A stretch of DNA of 64,000 nucleotides from Chryseobacterium gleum. Lineage in GTDB: Bacteria > Bacteroidota > Bacteroidia > Flavobacteriales > Weeksellaceae. Made by a program: the position numbers and the translations under genes. Position 1 is the stretch's first letter, and each line of letters starts with the position of its first letter. The stretch spans positions 372,001 through 436,000 of the forward strand of contig NZ_LR134289.1 of assembly GCF_900636535.1 (NCBI RefSeq). The letters are read 5' to 3'. A model generated the notes under the pieces. That model worked only from the letters and a program-made list of their open reading frames with translations, was not told the origin of the DNA and did no database searches. Positions 15,824-25,309 of this stretch are shown piece after piece.

Positions 15824-16690
15824 TTAATTTAATACCTCATTGATTTTAGGATACTGAGAAATTTTTCTGAAAACAAACTTGTTGCTCTTCTGTAATTTTT
15901 CAATAAACAGATCCAGTTCGTTGATGGAATCTGCATCTCTCAGATACTGGTCATGGGTAAGGAAAACAAGGTGTCTTGAAGTCTTTTCAAGATCGTTTAA
16001 GAAAATACTGTCTACTTTCTTAATCATAACTTCATGACTTCCTTTTAAAGTCATTTTTTGAGAAGGTCTCCATTCCAGATCCCATCCGATTACTTTATAG
16101 CCCGCTTTTTTAAGACCGTCTGCAGCAGCAGTAGAACTTTTGATATCAGTTACATTAATGTTGTTCAACCTCCAGATATTTCTTCCGGGAGTTCTTGCTA
16201 TTTTATCAGTAAGCCTCAGGCTGTCTTTGGCAATGTCAAAATCGTGAACTACAGCATCAGCATTTTTATAAAAGTCGGTATACTTGTTATGGGCATGGGT
16301 AAAGCTGTGATTAGCCAGTTCTATCAGCGGATTTTGCTTAAGCAGCAACAGATCGTCTTTCTGTTTTTTGCTTCCATATGCATGTTTCCCAACCAGAAAG
16401 GCAGTTGCACAAACGTTTCTTTTGTCCAGAATCTTTAAGAGATTTTCGGTGCCCTGGTTGGGACCGTCATCAAAGGTAAGGTAGATCACTCTTTTATCCG
16501 GGTCTACGCTTTCATCGTCCATCTTGGGGACTATTTCTGCGGCAGGATGTTCCTGTGAACTGACGGCGGAGTCAGTATTCACTTCACTCTTGAAATTACA
16601 GCTGTTCAATAAAACCGAAGTTGCACTCACCAATGCAAACATCCCGAGAAAAGTCTTATTTTTTGACTTTCCCGCAAAAATTTTTCTCAT
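15824..16690 (-). CDS. Polysaccharide deacetylase (NodB-homology) lipoprotein
   Basis: 288 residues. A long basic N-terminus leads to a lipobox LLNSC near residue 31, so it is probably anchored to an envelope membrane. The NodB domain starts with YLTFDDGPNQG (catalytic Asp pair) and continues with ELANHSFTHAH (metal-binding HxxxH) and RTPGRNIWRLN; a late LTHDQYLRD follows. The likely activity is de-N-acetylation of a cell-surface or peptidoglycan sugar. The spacer upstream (16691-16972) holds no gene that I can recognise. Confidence 0.88.
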   Translation of the reverse strand: MRKIFAGKSKNKTFLGMFALVSATSVLLNSCNFKSEVNTDSAVSSQEHPAAEIVPKMDDESVDPDKRVIYLTFDDGPNQGTENLLKILDKRNVCATAFLVGKHAYGSKKQKDDLLLLKQNPLIELANHSFTHAHNKYTDFYKNADAVVHDFDIAKDSLRLTDKIARTPGRNIWRLNNINVTDIKSSTAAADGLKKAGYKVIGWDLEWRPSQKMTLKGSHEVMIKKVDSIFLNDLEKTSRHLVFLTHDQYLRDADSINELDLFIEKLQKSNKFVFRKISQYPKINEVLN

Positions 16691-16972
16691 AAAAATAATG
16701 GAATTTTAAATTGTTAAAAATCGTTAAAAATAACAATTGAAAGTTAACAAATTATATGCCATGCTGTGCATCTGATTTCCTTTTTAAGCTTATTTTAAGA
16801 ACTTTATTTTAAGGGATATTTCAATTTTATAGAATGTTATAAATTTATAATTTCCTTTTCTTTGATTTTTAACATTTATAAATACGAAACCGATAGCTTT
16901 TCTCTATATTTGTTAAGATTTCAATATCCTTCATTTATTGGGGAATTATTTTATTTTAACAAAATCAGAGGT
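16691..16972. other. AT-rich spacer without recognisable gene
   Basis: 282 bases between the deacetylase start and the DUF72 stop. There is no ORF of note. A TATATTTG box occurs on the + strand at 16905-16912 but points at no gene. The spacer probably contains the promoter of the deacetylase on the minus strand; no hairpin of terminator quality was seen for the DUF72 unit. Confidence 0.4.
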
Positions 16973-17701
16973 TTATTCTAAAATGTTTTTCAAATACAAT
17001 GAATTGTTAATCGCAGCGGTTCCCCAGGTATTATTGAAGAATATATAAGCTGTTTTCCCGCTGTTTCTAATTTTTTCCGCAAGTTTATCCATAAAATCCC
17101 TGCTGTACTCAGATTTATAAAGAATGGGTTTCCCATGAAGTCTGTAATAAAGAATATCCGGATGATTGATGATTACATCCTCAGGAAGATCACCGGGAAA
17201 GCTTACTCCGGAAAAAATGATATCATGGTCTTTTAAAAGATCAAATATTTCTTTTTGCCACCATGAGTTGTGACGGAATTCGATGACATTCAGAAATCGA
17301 TGATCAATATTGTTGATGATTCTTTCTGTGTTCTCAGTTGAATTTTTAAAGGAAGGAGGAAGCTGATAGAGAAATCCGGAAAGTTTCTCCTTGAGATTAC
17401 TCTCAATATGACTGCAAAAGAGGGCAATTTCTTCTTTTGAGTTTTCAAGCCGGTTCTGATGGGTAACGGATTTTGGAATTTTAATAAAAAATCTGAATTC
17501 GTCCGGAGTTTCATCATACCATTTCGACAGTGTTTTTGAGGTTGGTTTTCTGTAAAAAGTAGAATTGATTTCTACAGAATTGAATGTTTTTGAGTATAAA
17601 GAAAGAAAATCTTTACTTTGGGCATTTTCAGGGTATAAAGACCCTTTCCAGTCGTTATTATAAAATCCCGAACACCCTATGTAAAGATTTTCTTTTTTCA
17701 T
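16973..17701 (-). CDS. DUF72 (YecE-like) protein
   Basis: 242 residues of the DUF72 TIM-barrel family: IGCSGFYNNDWKGSLYP at the start, FNSVEINSTFYRKPT, then FIKIPKSVTH, NVIEFRHNSWW, and the closing YIFFNNTWGTAAINNSLYL. The family function is not known. The start is four bases after the stop of the copper ATPase on the same strand, so it belongs to the copper operon by position; whether it contributes to metal handling is unknown. Confidence 0.9.
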   Translation of the reverse strand: MKKENLYIGCSGFYNNDWKGSLYPENAQSKDFLSLYSKTFNSVEINSTFYRKPTSKTLSKWYDETPDEFRFFIKIPKSVTHQNRLENSKEEIALFCSHIESNLKEKLSGFLYQLPPSFKNSTENTERIINNIDHRFLNVIEFRHNSWWQKEIFDLLKDHDIIFSGVSFPGDLPEDVIINHPDILYYRLHGKPILYKSEYSRDFMDKLAEKIRNSGKTAYIFFNNTWGTAAINNSLYLKNILE

Positions 17702-17705
17702 AATG

Positions 17706-20552
17706 CTATTTTATATCCAGATCCACGGAGTTTAATCTCAATGAATTCAGAATCACGGAGAGGGAACTGAAGCTCATTGCTGCAGCTGCAATCATCGGCG
17801 ATAACAGAATTCCAAAGAATGGATACAATAATCCTGCCGCAACGGGAACCCCGAGTACATTATAAATAAAAGCAAAGAATAAGTTTTCTTTAATATTTTT
17901 GAGAAGCTTTTCGCTGAGTAGTTTGGCTTTCGCTACCCCTAAGATATCGCCTTTTAATAAAGTGATCTCAGCACTTTCGATGGCAACATCCGTTCCTGTT
18001 CCCATAGCAATTCCCACATCAGACTGGGCCAGGGCAGGGGAGTCATTGATTCCGTCCCCGGTCATGGCTACTATTTTTCCTTGCTGCTGCAGTTTTTTCA
18101 CTTCATTCAGCTTATCTTCGGGAAGACAATTTGCTTTGAAATGTTTGATTCCTAATTCATCAGCTACAGCTTTGGCAGTGTGTTCGTTGTCCCCGGTCAT
18201 CATGATCACATCGATGCCTTCGCTCATTAATTGTTTAACAGCTTTCTTAGAGCTTTCCTTGATTTTATCCGTAAAACTAATGAATCCAAGTACTTGCTGG
18301 TCTTGTGCGACATAAGAAATCGTATGTGCTTTGGACTGTACTTCTACTGCTTTTTGTTTTAAAGTTTCAGGAATCTGGATCTGATGTGAGGCCAGCAGAC
18401 TTTCATTTCCTAAATACGCTGTTTTTCCATTAATATTTCCTTTCACTCCTTTTCCGGAAATGTTTTCAAAACGGTCTACTTTTTCAGCAATTGTATTTTC
18501 ATCCTTTGCTCTTTTTATAACAGCATTGGACAGTGGGTGTTCAGAATTCTGGTTCAAAGAAAAAGCCAGTTTTAAAATGTGACTTTCATCTCCATTTACC
18601 GTTTCAATATGTTCTACTGAAGGTTTCCCTTCTGTTAAAGTTCCTGTTTTGTCAGTGATCAGAACATTCACCTTGTTCATTTGCTCAAGTGCTTCAGCAT
18701 TTTTGATCAGAATTCCGTTTTTAGCACCTTTTCCGATTCCTACCATTAGCGACATTGGCGTTGCCAGTCCCAATGCGCAGGGACAAGCTACAATGAGTAC
18801 AGCAACTGCATTGACGAAGGCAAATAAGCTTCTTTTTCCTTCCGGACCGAAAAACTGCCACAGAACAAAGGTAAGCGCAGCAATAAGGATCACGACAGGA
18901 ACAAATACTTTTGAGACTTTATCCGTAAGTTTCTGAATAGGGGCCTTACTTCGGCTGGCTTCATTAACCATTTTAATGATCTGTGAAAGCAGGGTTTCGT
19001 CACCTACTTTTTCCGCTTTCATGATGAATACCTGATTTCCGTTTATTGTTCCTGATGATACTTTGTCATCAACATTTTTTTCAACCGGAACAGGCTCCCC
19101 CGTGATCATGCTTTCGTCTACAACAGAACTGCCTTCAGTGATTTTTCCGTCTACCGGAATTTTTTCACCGGGTTTCACTTTTAATAAATCTCCTATTTTT
19201 ACCTGTGAAAGTAACACTCTTTTTTCTTCACCGTTCACCATAAGATTGGCTTCATCCGGCGAAAGGTTCATCAATTCTTTGATGGCATTCCCTGTTTTTT
19301 TATGAGCAGCAGCTTCCATCAGCTGACCTAAAATAACAAGCGTTAAAATCACACAGACCGCTTCAAAATACAGCGGAATTTCATGATTATGTCCACGGAT
19401 TTCATGTGGAATGATATCCGGGAAAATTAAAGCAGCAATACTGAAAATAAATGCCGCAGCTACGCCCAGGGCAATAAGGCTGAACATATTAAGATTCCAT
19501 GTTTTGAAAGAAACCCAGCCTCTTTTTAATAAGAACCACCCGGAATAGAACATCACCGGAAGAGTAAGAGCAAGCTCAATAAATCCCTGAATCTGATGGG
19601 AAAAAGGGAAGTTGATAAACATTCCTCCCATCGAGAGAATGAAAACCGGAATGGTGAATGCTAATGAAATAATGAATTTTCTTTTTAAGATAGTATAGGT
19701 TTCATCTTCTTCATCATCACCGCTGTCAGGCATTCTGACGAGATCCATTCCACAGATCGGACAGTCTCCCGGTTCATCCCGGATAATTTCCGGGTGCATA
19801 GGACAGGTATATTTAGCGGTTTTCTTTTCAGGGTATTTTACAAGGTCCATTCCACACACCGGACATCCGACATTGGAATCGTAAGTCTTATCTCCTTCGC
19901 AATACATCGGACAGTAATATCTACCTGCCATTTCATCTGTTACTTTAGGTGCGTCATGATGATGGTTGTGAGAGTGGGAATGGGAATGATACTGATGAGT
20001 GCCTGCTTTCTGAACTAGTTCTTCAGTGATAGGTTCCAAATGCATATGGCAAACCGGACAGTCTCCCTTTTCATCATACACTTTATCTCCTTCACAAAAC
20101 ATGGGGCAATAATATTTTCCAATGCTGTCTTTAAAGTTTTCAGGAAGATGGGCTGCAGAATAAGCCGGTTTGTGATGAGGATCTTTGGCCAGCTTTTCTT
20201 CAATGGGTACAAGATACATATTGCATACAGGGCATCTTTCTCCCTGTTTGAAATAGACTTTATCTCCCTCGCATTCCATTGGGCAATAGTATACTGAAGA
20301 CGGTGATATGCGATCCTGGGGCTTTACAAAGGTTTTTTCAGGATTATCAGGATCTTCAAGCCTGTATTTTCCTATTTTTGCCAGTGCATCATTTAAAACG
20401 GAAAGCTTCACTCCATGGTCAGAAGTGATGGTTGCGGTATTGGTTTCCAGGTTTACATCGGCTTTCACTCCATCAATGCTGTTCAGCTGATTTGAAATCT
20501 TTTTCTGGCAGCCTGAACAGGTCATTCCGAGTATTTTATACTGTTGTTCCAT
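17706..20552 (-). CDS. copA: Copper-type P1B ATPase with four tandem Cys-rich metal-binding repeats
   Basis: 948 residues from the ATG at 20552 (an in-frame ATG at 20582 would add ten). An HMA domain with GMTCSGC (Cys12, Cys15) is followed by four HMBD-type repeats, YxCPMxCEGDK...CPVCxM (about 88-116, 147-175, 211-239) and YTCPMHPE...CPICGMDL (247-274). A His-rich [12 protein letters not shown] stretch lies between repeats 2 and 3. The pump follows: TGE at 484, ion site CPC at 590-592, DKTGT at 634-638, [11 protein letters not shown] near the end. It exports copper or silver across the inner membrane. Downstream of a CxxC-AraC regulator and upstream of DUF72. Confidence 0.94.
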   Translation of the reverse strand: MEQQYKILGMTCSGCQKKISNQLNSIDGVKADVNLETNTATITSDHGVKLSVLNDALAKIGKYRLEDPDNPEKTFVKPQDRISPSSVYYCPMECEGDKVYFKQGERCPVCNMYLVPIEEKLAKDPHHKPAYSAAHLPENFKDSIGKYYCPMFCEGDKVYDEKGDCPVCHMHLEPITEELVQKAGTHQYHSHSHSHNHHHDAPKVTDEMAGRYYCPMYCEGDKTYDSNVGCPVCGMDLVKYPEKKTAKYTCPMHPEIIRDEPGDCPICGMDLVRMPDSGDDEEDETYTILKRKFIISLAFTIPVFILSMGGMFINFPFSHQIQGFIELALTLPVMFYSGWFLLKRGWVSFKTWNLNMFSLIALGVAAAFIFSIAALIFPDIIPHEIRGHNHEIPLYFEAVCVILTLVILGQLMEAAAHKKTGNAIKELMNLSPDEANLMVNGEEKRVLLSQVKIGDLLKVKPGEKIPVDGKITEGSSVVDESMITGEPVPVEKNVDDKVSSGTINGNQVFIMKAEKVGDETLLSQIIKMVNEASRSKAPIQKLTDKVSKVFVPVVILIAALTFVLWQFFGPEGKRSLFAFVNAVAVLIVACPCALGLATPMSLMVGIGKGAKNGILIKNAEALEQMNKVNVLITDKTGTLTEGKPSVEHIETVNGDESHILKLAFSLNQNSEHPLSNAVIKRAKDENTIAEKVDRFENISGKGVKGNINGKTAYLGNESLLASHQIQIPETLKQKAVEVQSKAHTISYVAQDQQVLGFISFTDKIKESSKKAVKQLMSEGIDVIMMTGDNEHTAKAVADELGIKHFKANCLPEDKLNEVKKLQQQGKIVAMTGDGINDSPALAQSDVGIAMGTGTDVAIESAEITLLKGDILGVAKAKLLSEKLLKNIKENLFFAFIYNVLGVPVAAGLLYPFFGILLSPMIAAAAMSFSSLSVILNSLRLNSVDLDIK

Positions 20553-20634
20553 GATTCTTAAATTTATACTACAAATTTCCAAAATGGAAAAGTAAGGTTG
20601 TTATAAATTTAAGGATAATAGTTATAAAATTAGG

Positions 20635-20727
20635 TTGGAGAGTTTGAGAGTGGGAGGGTAAGGGTTTGAGCGTTTTTAGGTGAAAAAGGAATATTTAACC
20701 CCTGAAATACCTAAACGCCCAAACGTA
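20635..20727. repeat. Intergenic degenerate inverted repeat, type D (GGGTTTGAGCGTTT words)
   Basis: The left arm ends with GTTTGAGCGTTTTTAGGT (20664-20681). The right arm ACCTAAACGCCCAAAC (20709-20724) is its complement except for one mismatch and a two-base gap. The left arm extends upstream as GAGAGTTTGAGAGTGGGAGG, repeating a GAGNGTTTGAG-like word. It separates the AraC-type regulator from the copper ATPase on the transcribed minus strand, so it would be folded in any read-through transcript. Confidence 0.6.
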
Positions 20728-21288
20728 TTAAAGATTGTCAAGCGCTTTGCGGTGATGCTCTTTCAGTTTTTTGAATTCTGTAGGGGTAAATCCGGTTACA
20801 TTCCGGAATTGGGTAGAAAGATGCTGAACACTTTTATAGCCTAGTTTTCCTGCAATTTCAGTAAGATTGAATTCGTTATAGAGTAAGAGTTCTTTTACTT
20901 TTTCAATTTTCTGAAGAATGAAGAACTGTTCCAAGGTAATATTTTCATTCTGTGAAAATGTTTTTGAAAGGGAACTGTAATCTTTATGAAGTTTTGAGCT
21001 TAAAAATTCAGAAAGCAGGAAATTTTCTGCAATATCCAGCTCGCTGACCTTTGTAATGATCAGGTTTTTGATTTTTTCAACAAGCTGATGGGCAGAATCC
21101 ATAATTCTTTCGAAACCTGTATTCAGTAATTCTTTCTCTATAGACTTCATTTTTTCCGGAGAAATCTCATTTTCGGTTTCTATTTCTCCCAGCAGAATAT
21201 CTTTGATCTTCACATCTGCATTACGGAAAATGTTTTCCACTGCCGCAATGCACCTGTTGCAGACCATATTTTTTATGAAAATTTTCAT
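20728..21288 (-). CDS. AraC-type regulator with N-terminal HMA-like metal-binding head
   Basis: 186 residues. The first 65 form an HMA-like fold whose metal motif reads NMVCNRC (Cys10, Cys13) in place of MTCxxC. The C-terminal 100 residues are a double HTH of AraC type (FILQKIEKVKELLLYNEFNLTEIAGKLGYKSVQHLSTQFRNVTGFTPTEF, read in parts). Metal on the CxxC head would modulate DNA binding, so this is a plausible copper sensor for the ATPase gene that follows on the same strand. The start overlaps the thioesterase stop by four bases (ATGA). Confidence 0.86.
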   Translation of the reverse strand: MKIFIKNMVCNRCIAAVENIFRNADVKIKDILLGEIETENEISPEKMKSIEKELLNTGFERIMDSAHQLVEKIKNLIITKVSELDIAENFLLSEFLSSKLHKDYSSLSKTFSQNENITLEQFFILQKIEKVKELLLYNEFNLTEIAGKLGYKSVQHLSTQFRNVTGFTPTEFKKLKEHHRKALDNL

Positions 21289-21680
21289 AGGCCGCTGTTT
21301 AACCTGTCTTTTACAAATTCGATTCTGGTTTTGCCATGAGGAGCAGGATTGCCATCTGCATCAAGGTTTACCATTACAATTTTGTCTACGGTAATAATCG
21401 TTTGATGAGTCATTTTATTTCGGACATCACATTTTAATGTAATAGAGGAGGATCCGAAATGGGTAGCCTCAATTCCTATTTCTATAATGTCTCCCTGTTT
21501 GGCGGAGCTGACAAAGTTGATTTCGGAGATAAACTTAGTCACCACTTTTGTATTTTCCAATTGGATAATTGCATACAGCGCTGCTTCTTCATCAATCCAT
21601 TGAAGGAGTCTTCCCCCGAAAAGTGAGTGGTTAGGATTTAAATCTTCGGGTTTTACCCATTTTCTTGTATGATAGTTCAT
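21285..21680 (-). CDS. Acyl-CoA thioesterase, hotdog fold
   Basis: 131 residues of the 4HBT/YciA-like family: NPNHSLFGGRLLQWIDEEAALYA near the start carries the catalytic hotdog helix, then VTKFISEINFVSSAKQGDIIEIG. Hydrolyses acyl-CoA thioesters in the cytoplasm; chain preference unknown. A minus-strand TAAATTTG box at 21700-21707 lies 20 bases upstream. It overlaps the regulator gene by four bases, so the two are translationally coupled although no functional link with metal is evident. Confidence 0.9.
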   Translation of the reverse strand: MNYHTRKWVKPEDLNPNHSLFGGRLLQWIDEEAALYAIIQLENTKVVTKFISEINFVSSAKQGDIIEIGIEATHFGSSSITLKCDVRNKMTHQTIITVDKIVMVNLDADGNPAPHGKTRIEFVKDRLNSGL

Positions 21681-21699
21681 CTTTTAATAATTTGCAGTA

Positions 21700-21707
21700 C
21701 AAATTTA
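21700..21707 (-). promoter_or_regulatory. Promoter box TAAATTTG of the thioesterase/regulator unit
   Basis: On the minus strand this reads TAAATTTG, a TAnnTTTG match 20 bases before the ATG at 21680. Confidence 0.6.
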
Positions 21708-21775
21708 CTGTTAAAAGCTGATCTTTTCAAAACAATAGCATTTATTGATCTGAAAAGAATCATTCATTTTCTCAA

Positions 21776-22189
21776 TCATTTTCTTTTGGAACGCATGGCT
21801 TTGGTTTTTGCTATGGAGGAATCATTCAGTAATTTTTCATATTCTTTACTTTCCATAGGAACCAGGGCAACTTTTCCTTCTAAGTTATGATGAAATCCGA
21901 AACCGTACTTTTTTGCTAAAGGAGAACAGCGGAGACAAGGCTGTCCCTTGGAGAAGAACTTTTCCCTTTCATGCTGTCTTTCACTTTCCGGAATGTCATT
22001 TTTAATGGCATAACACTCAAAAATAATATCATCTGAAGAATATTGATAGGGATTCTTTATGAGTTTTTCATATTGAAGATTGGCCAGTGTTTTTTCTTTC
22101 TTTTCAGCAGGAATTTTCGCCTGGGAAGCAGGGCAGTCTTCAGCAACTTCAATAAGCGTATTGATATAATTGGTGGTGTGTTGTTTCAT
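21776..22189 (-). CDS. DUF6157-family protein
   Basis: 137 residues. The pattern YINTLIEVAEDCP, then ANLQYEKLIKNPYQYSSDDIIFE, FFSKGQPCLRCSPLAKKYGFGFHHNLEGKVAL and a closing KAMRSKR is, from memory, that of the DUF6157 family; no function is known. Conserved residues include SKGQPCLR and GFHHN. No membrane segment or signal peptide. It is a single-gene unit divergent from the RRM protein gene. Confidence 0.8.
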   Translation of the reverse strand: MKQHTTNYINTLIEVAEDCPASQAKIPAEKKEKTLANLQYEKLIKNPYQYSSDDIIFECYAIKNDIPESERQHEREKFFSKGQPCLRCSPLAKKYGFGFHHNLEGKVALVPMESKEYEKLLNDSSIAKTKAMRSKRK

Positions 22190-22484
22190 ATTTTCTGGGA
22201 GTTAAAAGTTAAAAAAAATTATGACAGATACTTAAATGTTAAATAATTTAACTAAAAGAATTAATGTGGTGTAAGTTGTTTTATATCAATTGTTTATGTG
22301 GTTTATTTATTGTGTTTAGCAATCCCGATTCAACATAATGTGAGAAATATGTAAAAAAAGCTTTGATTTGAAATTTTTAATTGTATCTTGCATACGTTTA
22401 TATTTGGAATCAATATTTGTTCATTAATTTATGTTGTTTTTCTTTTATATACCAAATTTTTATTAATTTTTTAATTTATTTAAA
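22190..22484 (+). promoter_or_regulatory. AT-rich leader region of the RRM gene
   Basis: 295 bases without an ORF. TATCTTGC (about 22384-22391) resembles the TAnnTTTG box with one base changed and would give a 5' leader of about 90 bases, extremely U-rich up to the ATG. Long leaders are common for cold-induced RNA-binding protein genes, but no defined element was recognised. Confidence 0.4.
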
Positions 22485-22835
22485 ATGAACATTTTTGTTT
22501 CAAACATCAATTACGCAACTAAAGAGTATGAGTTGCACGATCTATTCGCAGAATTTGGAGATGTATCATCAGCTAAAATCGTTACAGACAGAGAAACTGG
22601 TCGTTCCAGAGGTTTCGGTTTCGTAGAGATGGGTGATGATGAAGGAAAGCAAGCTATTGAATCTCTTAACCAAAAAGAATTCAACGGAAAAACTTTAAAC
22701 GTATCTGAAGCTAAACCAAGAGAAGAAAAACCAAGAAGAAGCTTCGATAATAACAGAAGCGGAGGTTACGGTAATAACAACAACAGAGGCGGAGGCTATG
22801 GTAACAACCGTGGCGGAGGCGGAAATCGTTGGTAA
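22485..22835 (+). CDS. RRM RNA-binding protein with Gly/Arg-rich tail
   Basis: 116 residues. A single RRM domain occupies residues 1-80: RNP2 is IFVSNI and RNP1 is RGFGFVEM, with the YELHDLFAEFGDV helix between. The last 35 residues are low-complexity, rich in Gly, Asn and Arg, with RGGGYGNN-type repeats. Cyanobacterial and Bacteroidota homologues bind single-stranded RNA and many are cold-induced. It is followed immediately by a strong terminator. Confidence 0.93.
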   Translation: MNIFVSNINYATKEYELHDLFAEFGDVSSAKIVTDRETGRSRGFGFVEMGDDEGKQAIESLNQKEFNGKTLNVSEAKPREEKPRRSFDNNRSGGYGNNNNRGGGYGNNRGGGGNRW

Positions 22836-22843
22836 AAATAATG

Positions 22844-22868
22844 AAGCGGCTTTTAAGCCGCTTTTTTT
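22844..22868 (+). terminator. Terminator of the RRM gene
   Basis: AAGCGGC (22844-22850) pairs with GCCGCTT (22857-22863) and is followed by a T run. Confidence 0.9.
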
Positions 22869-22969
22869 GTGAAATTTAATCTCCGGTCAGGTTTCGTAAG
22901 AATCCAAAATTATATTCTTAGATGACTGATATAATTTTCTGTGTTGTAGAATGAAGTAATATTAATAAA

Positions 22970-22992
22970 AATAGGATATCGCAGATATCCTA
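22970..22992 (-). terminator. Terminator of the DUF4153 gene
   Basis: ATAGGATATC (22971-22980) pairs with GATATCCTAT (22984-22993). It lies immediately past the minus-strand stop at 22997 and its minus-strand exit is T-rich. Confidence 0.75.
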
Positions 22993-22996
22993 TTTT

Positions 22997-24781
22997 TTAT
23001 TTTAATCTTATAAGTAAATAAGCATTTTGATAATAAATGGTTGACATGTTATTATCTGAATACAGTTCCCGTGTAATTTCACTGAAAATAAGTTTGACAT
23101 GGTATTTGCCTAAATCAGATTCCATTGCTATTTCAGGGACTTTTATGATGCCTTGCTTGTTTTTGTTTTGATCAAACAGCTTAATGATTTGTGGTCCGAA
23201 ATCTATTTCCTCTTTGGAATTTAGCCTTAATTTTAATGAAGATTTTTTGAAGAGGTAATCTGTAAGCTCAAACTGGTCATCATTGAGCTTTTTTGGACTT
23301 TTGCTGTAAGGATAGAAAGAAAGCAGATACTGGTAGTTTCCAATTTCCACAACCTGTTTTTCAGAAACAAGAGATTGTTTGTTCATTTTATATACTTTGT
23401 TTTCTACCGTGACATTCACATCTGAAAATCTTTTTTGAATATTATATCGTATACTGTAAAATGTACCGAAATCAATATGAGCTGCTAATTCATCCTGATC
23501 TTCCTTATTTAGTAAAGTTGATAAAAATTCTCCCTGCTTTCTTTCAGCCAGAAATTCAAATTTATCGGCAATTTCATCACGGATTGTATCGGTAATTTTC
23601 TTCTGGAAATTAATTTTACCGTCACTGATCAGCTGGTTTTGGTTTAAAATATTGATAAGTTCCGTTTTCTGGCTTCTTTTCGCAACGCTGAAGGCATTGA
23701 GGTAAGGAAAAACCAGAGCAAAAGCGCCAAACAGAAATAAACTTATCGGAATGAATTTTATGGTTGCTCTTTTGCTGAAAATGAAGTAAGCTACAACACT
23801 TAACAGCCATAAGGCAAGCAGGAGAACAAAGTATCTTGGTTCTGTATAACCGTATGCCAGAATTCGGGTAAAGATCGCTGTAAAAAGCAGTATAATCAAA
23901 GGAACAATCGTATAATAAAATGCTTTTGAGAATATCCTGACCCATGATTTTGAGTTTTCTTCTTTCAGTGGATGTACCAGAAGCAATGCAAGAATACCAA
24001 CAATGCTATATGCTAAAACAAGGTAAGTAACCCAACCTCTCGGAAGTTGCCAGTTGATAAGTATTTTAGCGGAATAGAAGTAAAGAATCACTGCATAAAT
24101 AAGCAGTAAAGGAATTAAAATAAACTGAGTGAAAAACTTCAAAACAACCGGATAAGTTCCGTCTTTTTCAAGATCATTTAAACCTTTATCATTAAATAAA
24201 AGAAAGATAAAGCTGCTTCCGAAAATAGTCAGGACAAAAAAAGTATCTCTATAAATTCTATCATGAAAATTAAAGTCAAAAAGCTTATCAACTGCTAAGA
24301 TGGCCAATTCAACTCCTCCGGTCAGAACTCCTGTAAATACAGCGGTAAGAAAGATATTGACAAAGAGATTTTTATTATACTGCCAGAATCTGAGTTCTCT
24401 GTCTTTCTCCAGAAACGGAATAAAAGAAACCAGTAAGTGGGAGAGAAGCGCTGTAACAGCAATGATATAAGCGTAGACTTCGGTGAAATAATTCTTTTTA
24501 TCAGGCAGGATGAAGTAAAAGCCAATAAGGAAAATAATACCGGAAATCTGCAGTAGTAATTCTTTCCCGATTCTCTGTGACAGCATTTTTAATGCAAACA
24601 TCAGAGAAATTCCAAGACACGCACAAATGGTAAATTTTATATAAGAGGTAATTTCAGTGTGTTCCGTTTCTATAATGCATATAGCACCAATAGAAGCCAG
24701 TAAAGCCATTACCAGAATCATCGGATACCGGAAAATGGCTTCATTGGCCCGGCTTACTGTTTCCTGGAATTTTGTTTTCAT
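22997..24781 (-). CDS. DUF4153 polytopic membrane protein
   Basis: 594 residues. About 11 hydrophobic segments cover residues 15-370, and a soluble C-terminal part of about 220 residues follows (DIRDEIADKFEFL-type helices, then beta-rich). The TM region with GVELAILAVDKLFDFNF and the RELRFWQYNKNLFVNIFLTAV stretch matches DUF4153 proteins of Bacteroidota, whose role is unknown. It is preceded on the same strand by the BlaI-type regulator (23-base gap) and PAP2 genes, forming an operon ending at the 22970 hairpin. Confidence 0.8.
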   Translation of the reverse strand: MKTKFQETVSRANEAIFRYPMILVMALLASIGAICIIETEHTEITSYIKFTICACLGISLMFALKMLSQRIGKELLLQISGIIFLIGFYFILPDKKNYFTEVYAYIIAVTALLSHLLVSFIPFLEKDRELRFWQYNKNLFVNIFLTAVFTGVLTGGVELAILAVDKLFDFNFHDRIYRDTFFVLTIFGSSFIFLLFNDKGLNDLEKDGTYPVVLKFFTQFILIPLLLIYAVILYFYSAKILINWQLPRGWVTYLVLAYSIVGILALLLVHPLKEENSKSWVRIFSKAFYYTIVPLIILLFTAIFTRILAYGYTEPRYFVLLLALWLLSVVAYFIFSKRATIKFIPISLFLFGAFALVFPYLNAFSVAKRSQKTELINILNQNQLISDGKINFQKKITDTIRDEIADKFEFLAERKQGEFLSTLLNKEDQDELAAHIDFGTFYSIRYNIQKRFSDVNVTVENKVYKMNKQSLVSEKQVVEIGNYQYLLSFYPYSKSPKKLNDDQFELTDYLFKKSSLKLRLNSKEEIDFGPQIIKLFDQNKNKQGIIKVPEIAMESDLGKYHVKLIFSEITRELYSDNNMSTIYYQNAYLLIRLK

Positions 24782-24803
24782 GATTTGGTGTTTTTAAGGT
24801 AGA

Positions 24804-25301
24804 TTACTCTTTTTTCTTTTTCTTCTTTTTGTCCTTGTCTTTTTCTTTCTCTTTCTCCTTTCCTTTGGCCTTCTTCTCCTTTTTCGGACTTAAGATTTCT
24901 TCAGCCAACTCAAACTTTGGTTCTTCGGTTTTAGCAGGCTTTATTTCGATTTTAAGATCAAAATAACCTTTCATATCTTCCTGGGAAATTAATTTTTCGC
25001 TTAATAAAAGTTCCAGGATTTCCTTTCCTGAATCACTGAAAAAATTATGAGAAAGCTCTTTCAGCAGGAATTTTTTATACTCTTCCAATGGAACAATCGT
25101 GGTATATTTGAAGATTCTTCCTTCTTTTACAGTTGATAAATAGCCTTTTTCAACTAATATTTTCAAATAAGTGGAAACCGTATTCTGATGGGGTTTCGGT
25201 TCCGGATGCTGTTCCATAACGTCCTTCAGATAGAAAGATCCCATTTTCCAAAACAGCTTCATAAAGTTTTCTTCTGCGGCAGTAAGATGATGTATTTTCA
25301 T
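24804..25301 (-). CDS. BlaI/MecI/CopY-type regulator with long charged tail
   Basis: 165 residues from the ATG at 25301 (MKIHHLTAAEENFMKLFWKM); a longer frame upstream would overlap the PAP2 gene. The winged helix includes HQNTVSTYLKILVEKGYLSTVKEGRIFKYT, the BlaI-type recognition helix and wing. The C-terminal 35 residues are an uninterrupted Lys/Glu/Asp run ending in seven Lys and a Glu. No BlaR-type M56 sensor protease is adjacent. BlaI repressors are normally released by proteolysis; how this one is controlled is unclear. Confidence 0.85.
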   Translation of the reverse strand: MKIHHLTAAEENFMKLFWKMGSFYLKDVMEQHPEPKPHQNTVSTYLKILVEKGYLSTVKEGRIFKYTTIVPLEEYKKFLLKELSHNFFSDSGKEILELLLSEKLISQEDMKGYFDLKIEIKPAKTEEPKFELAEEILSPKKEKKAKGKEKEKEKDKDKKKKKKKE

Positions 25302-25309
25302 AGAGTATT

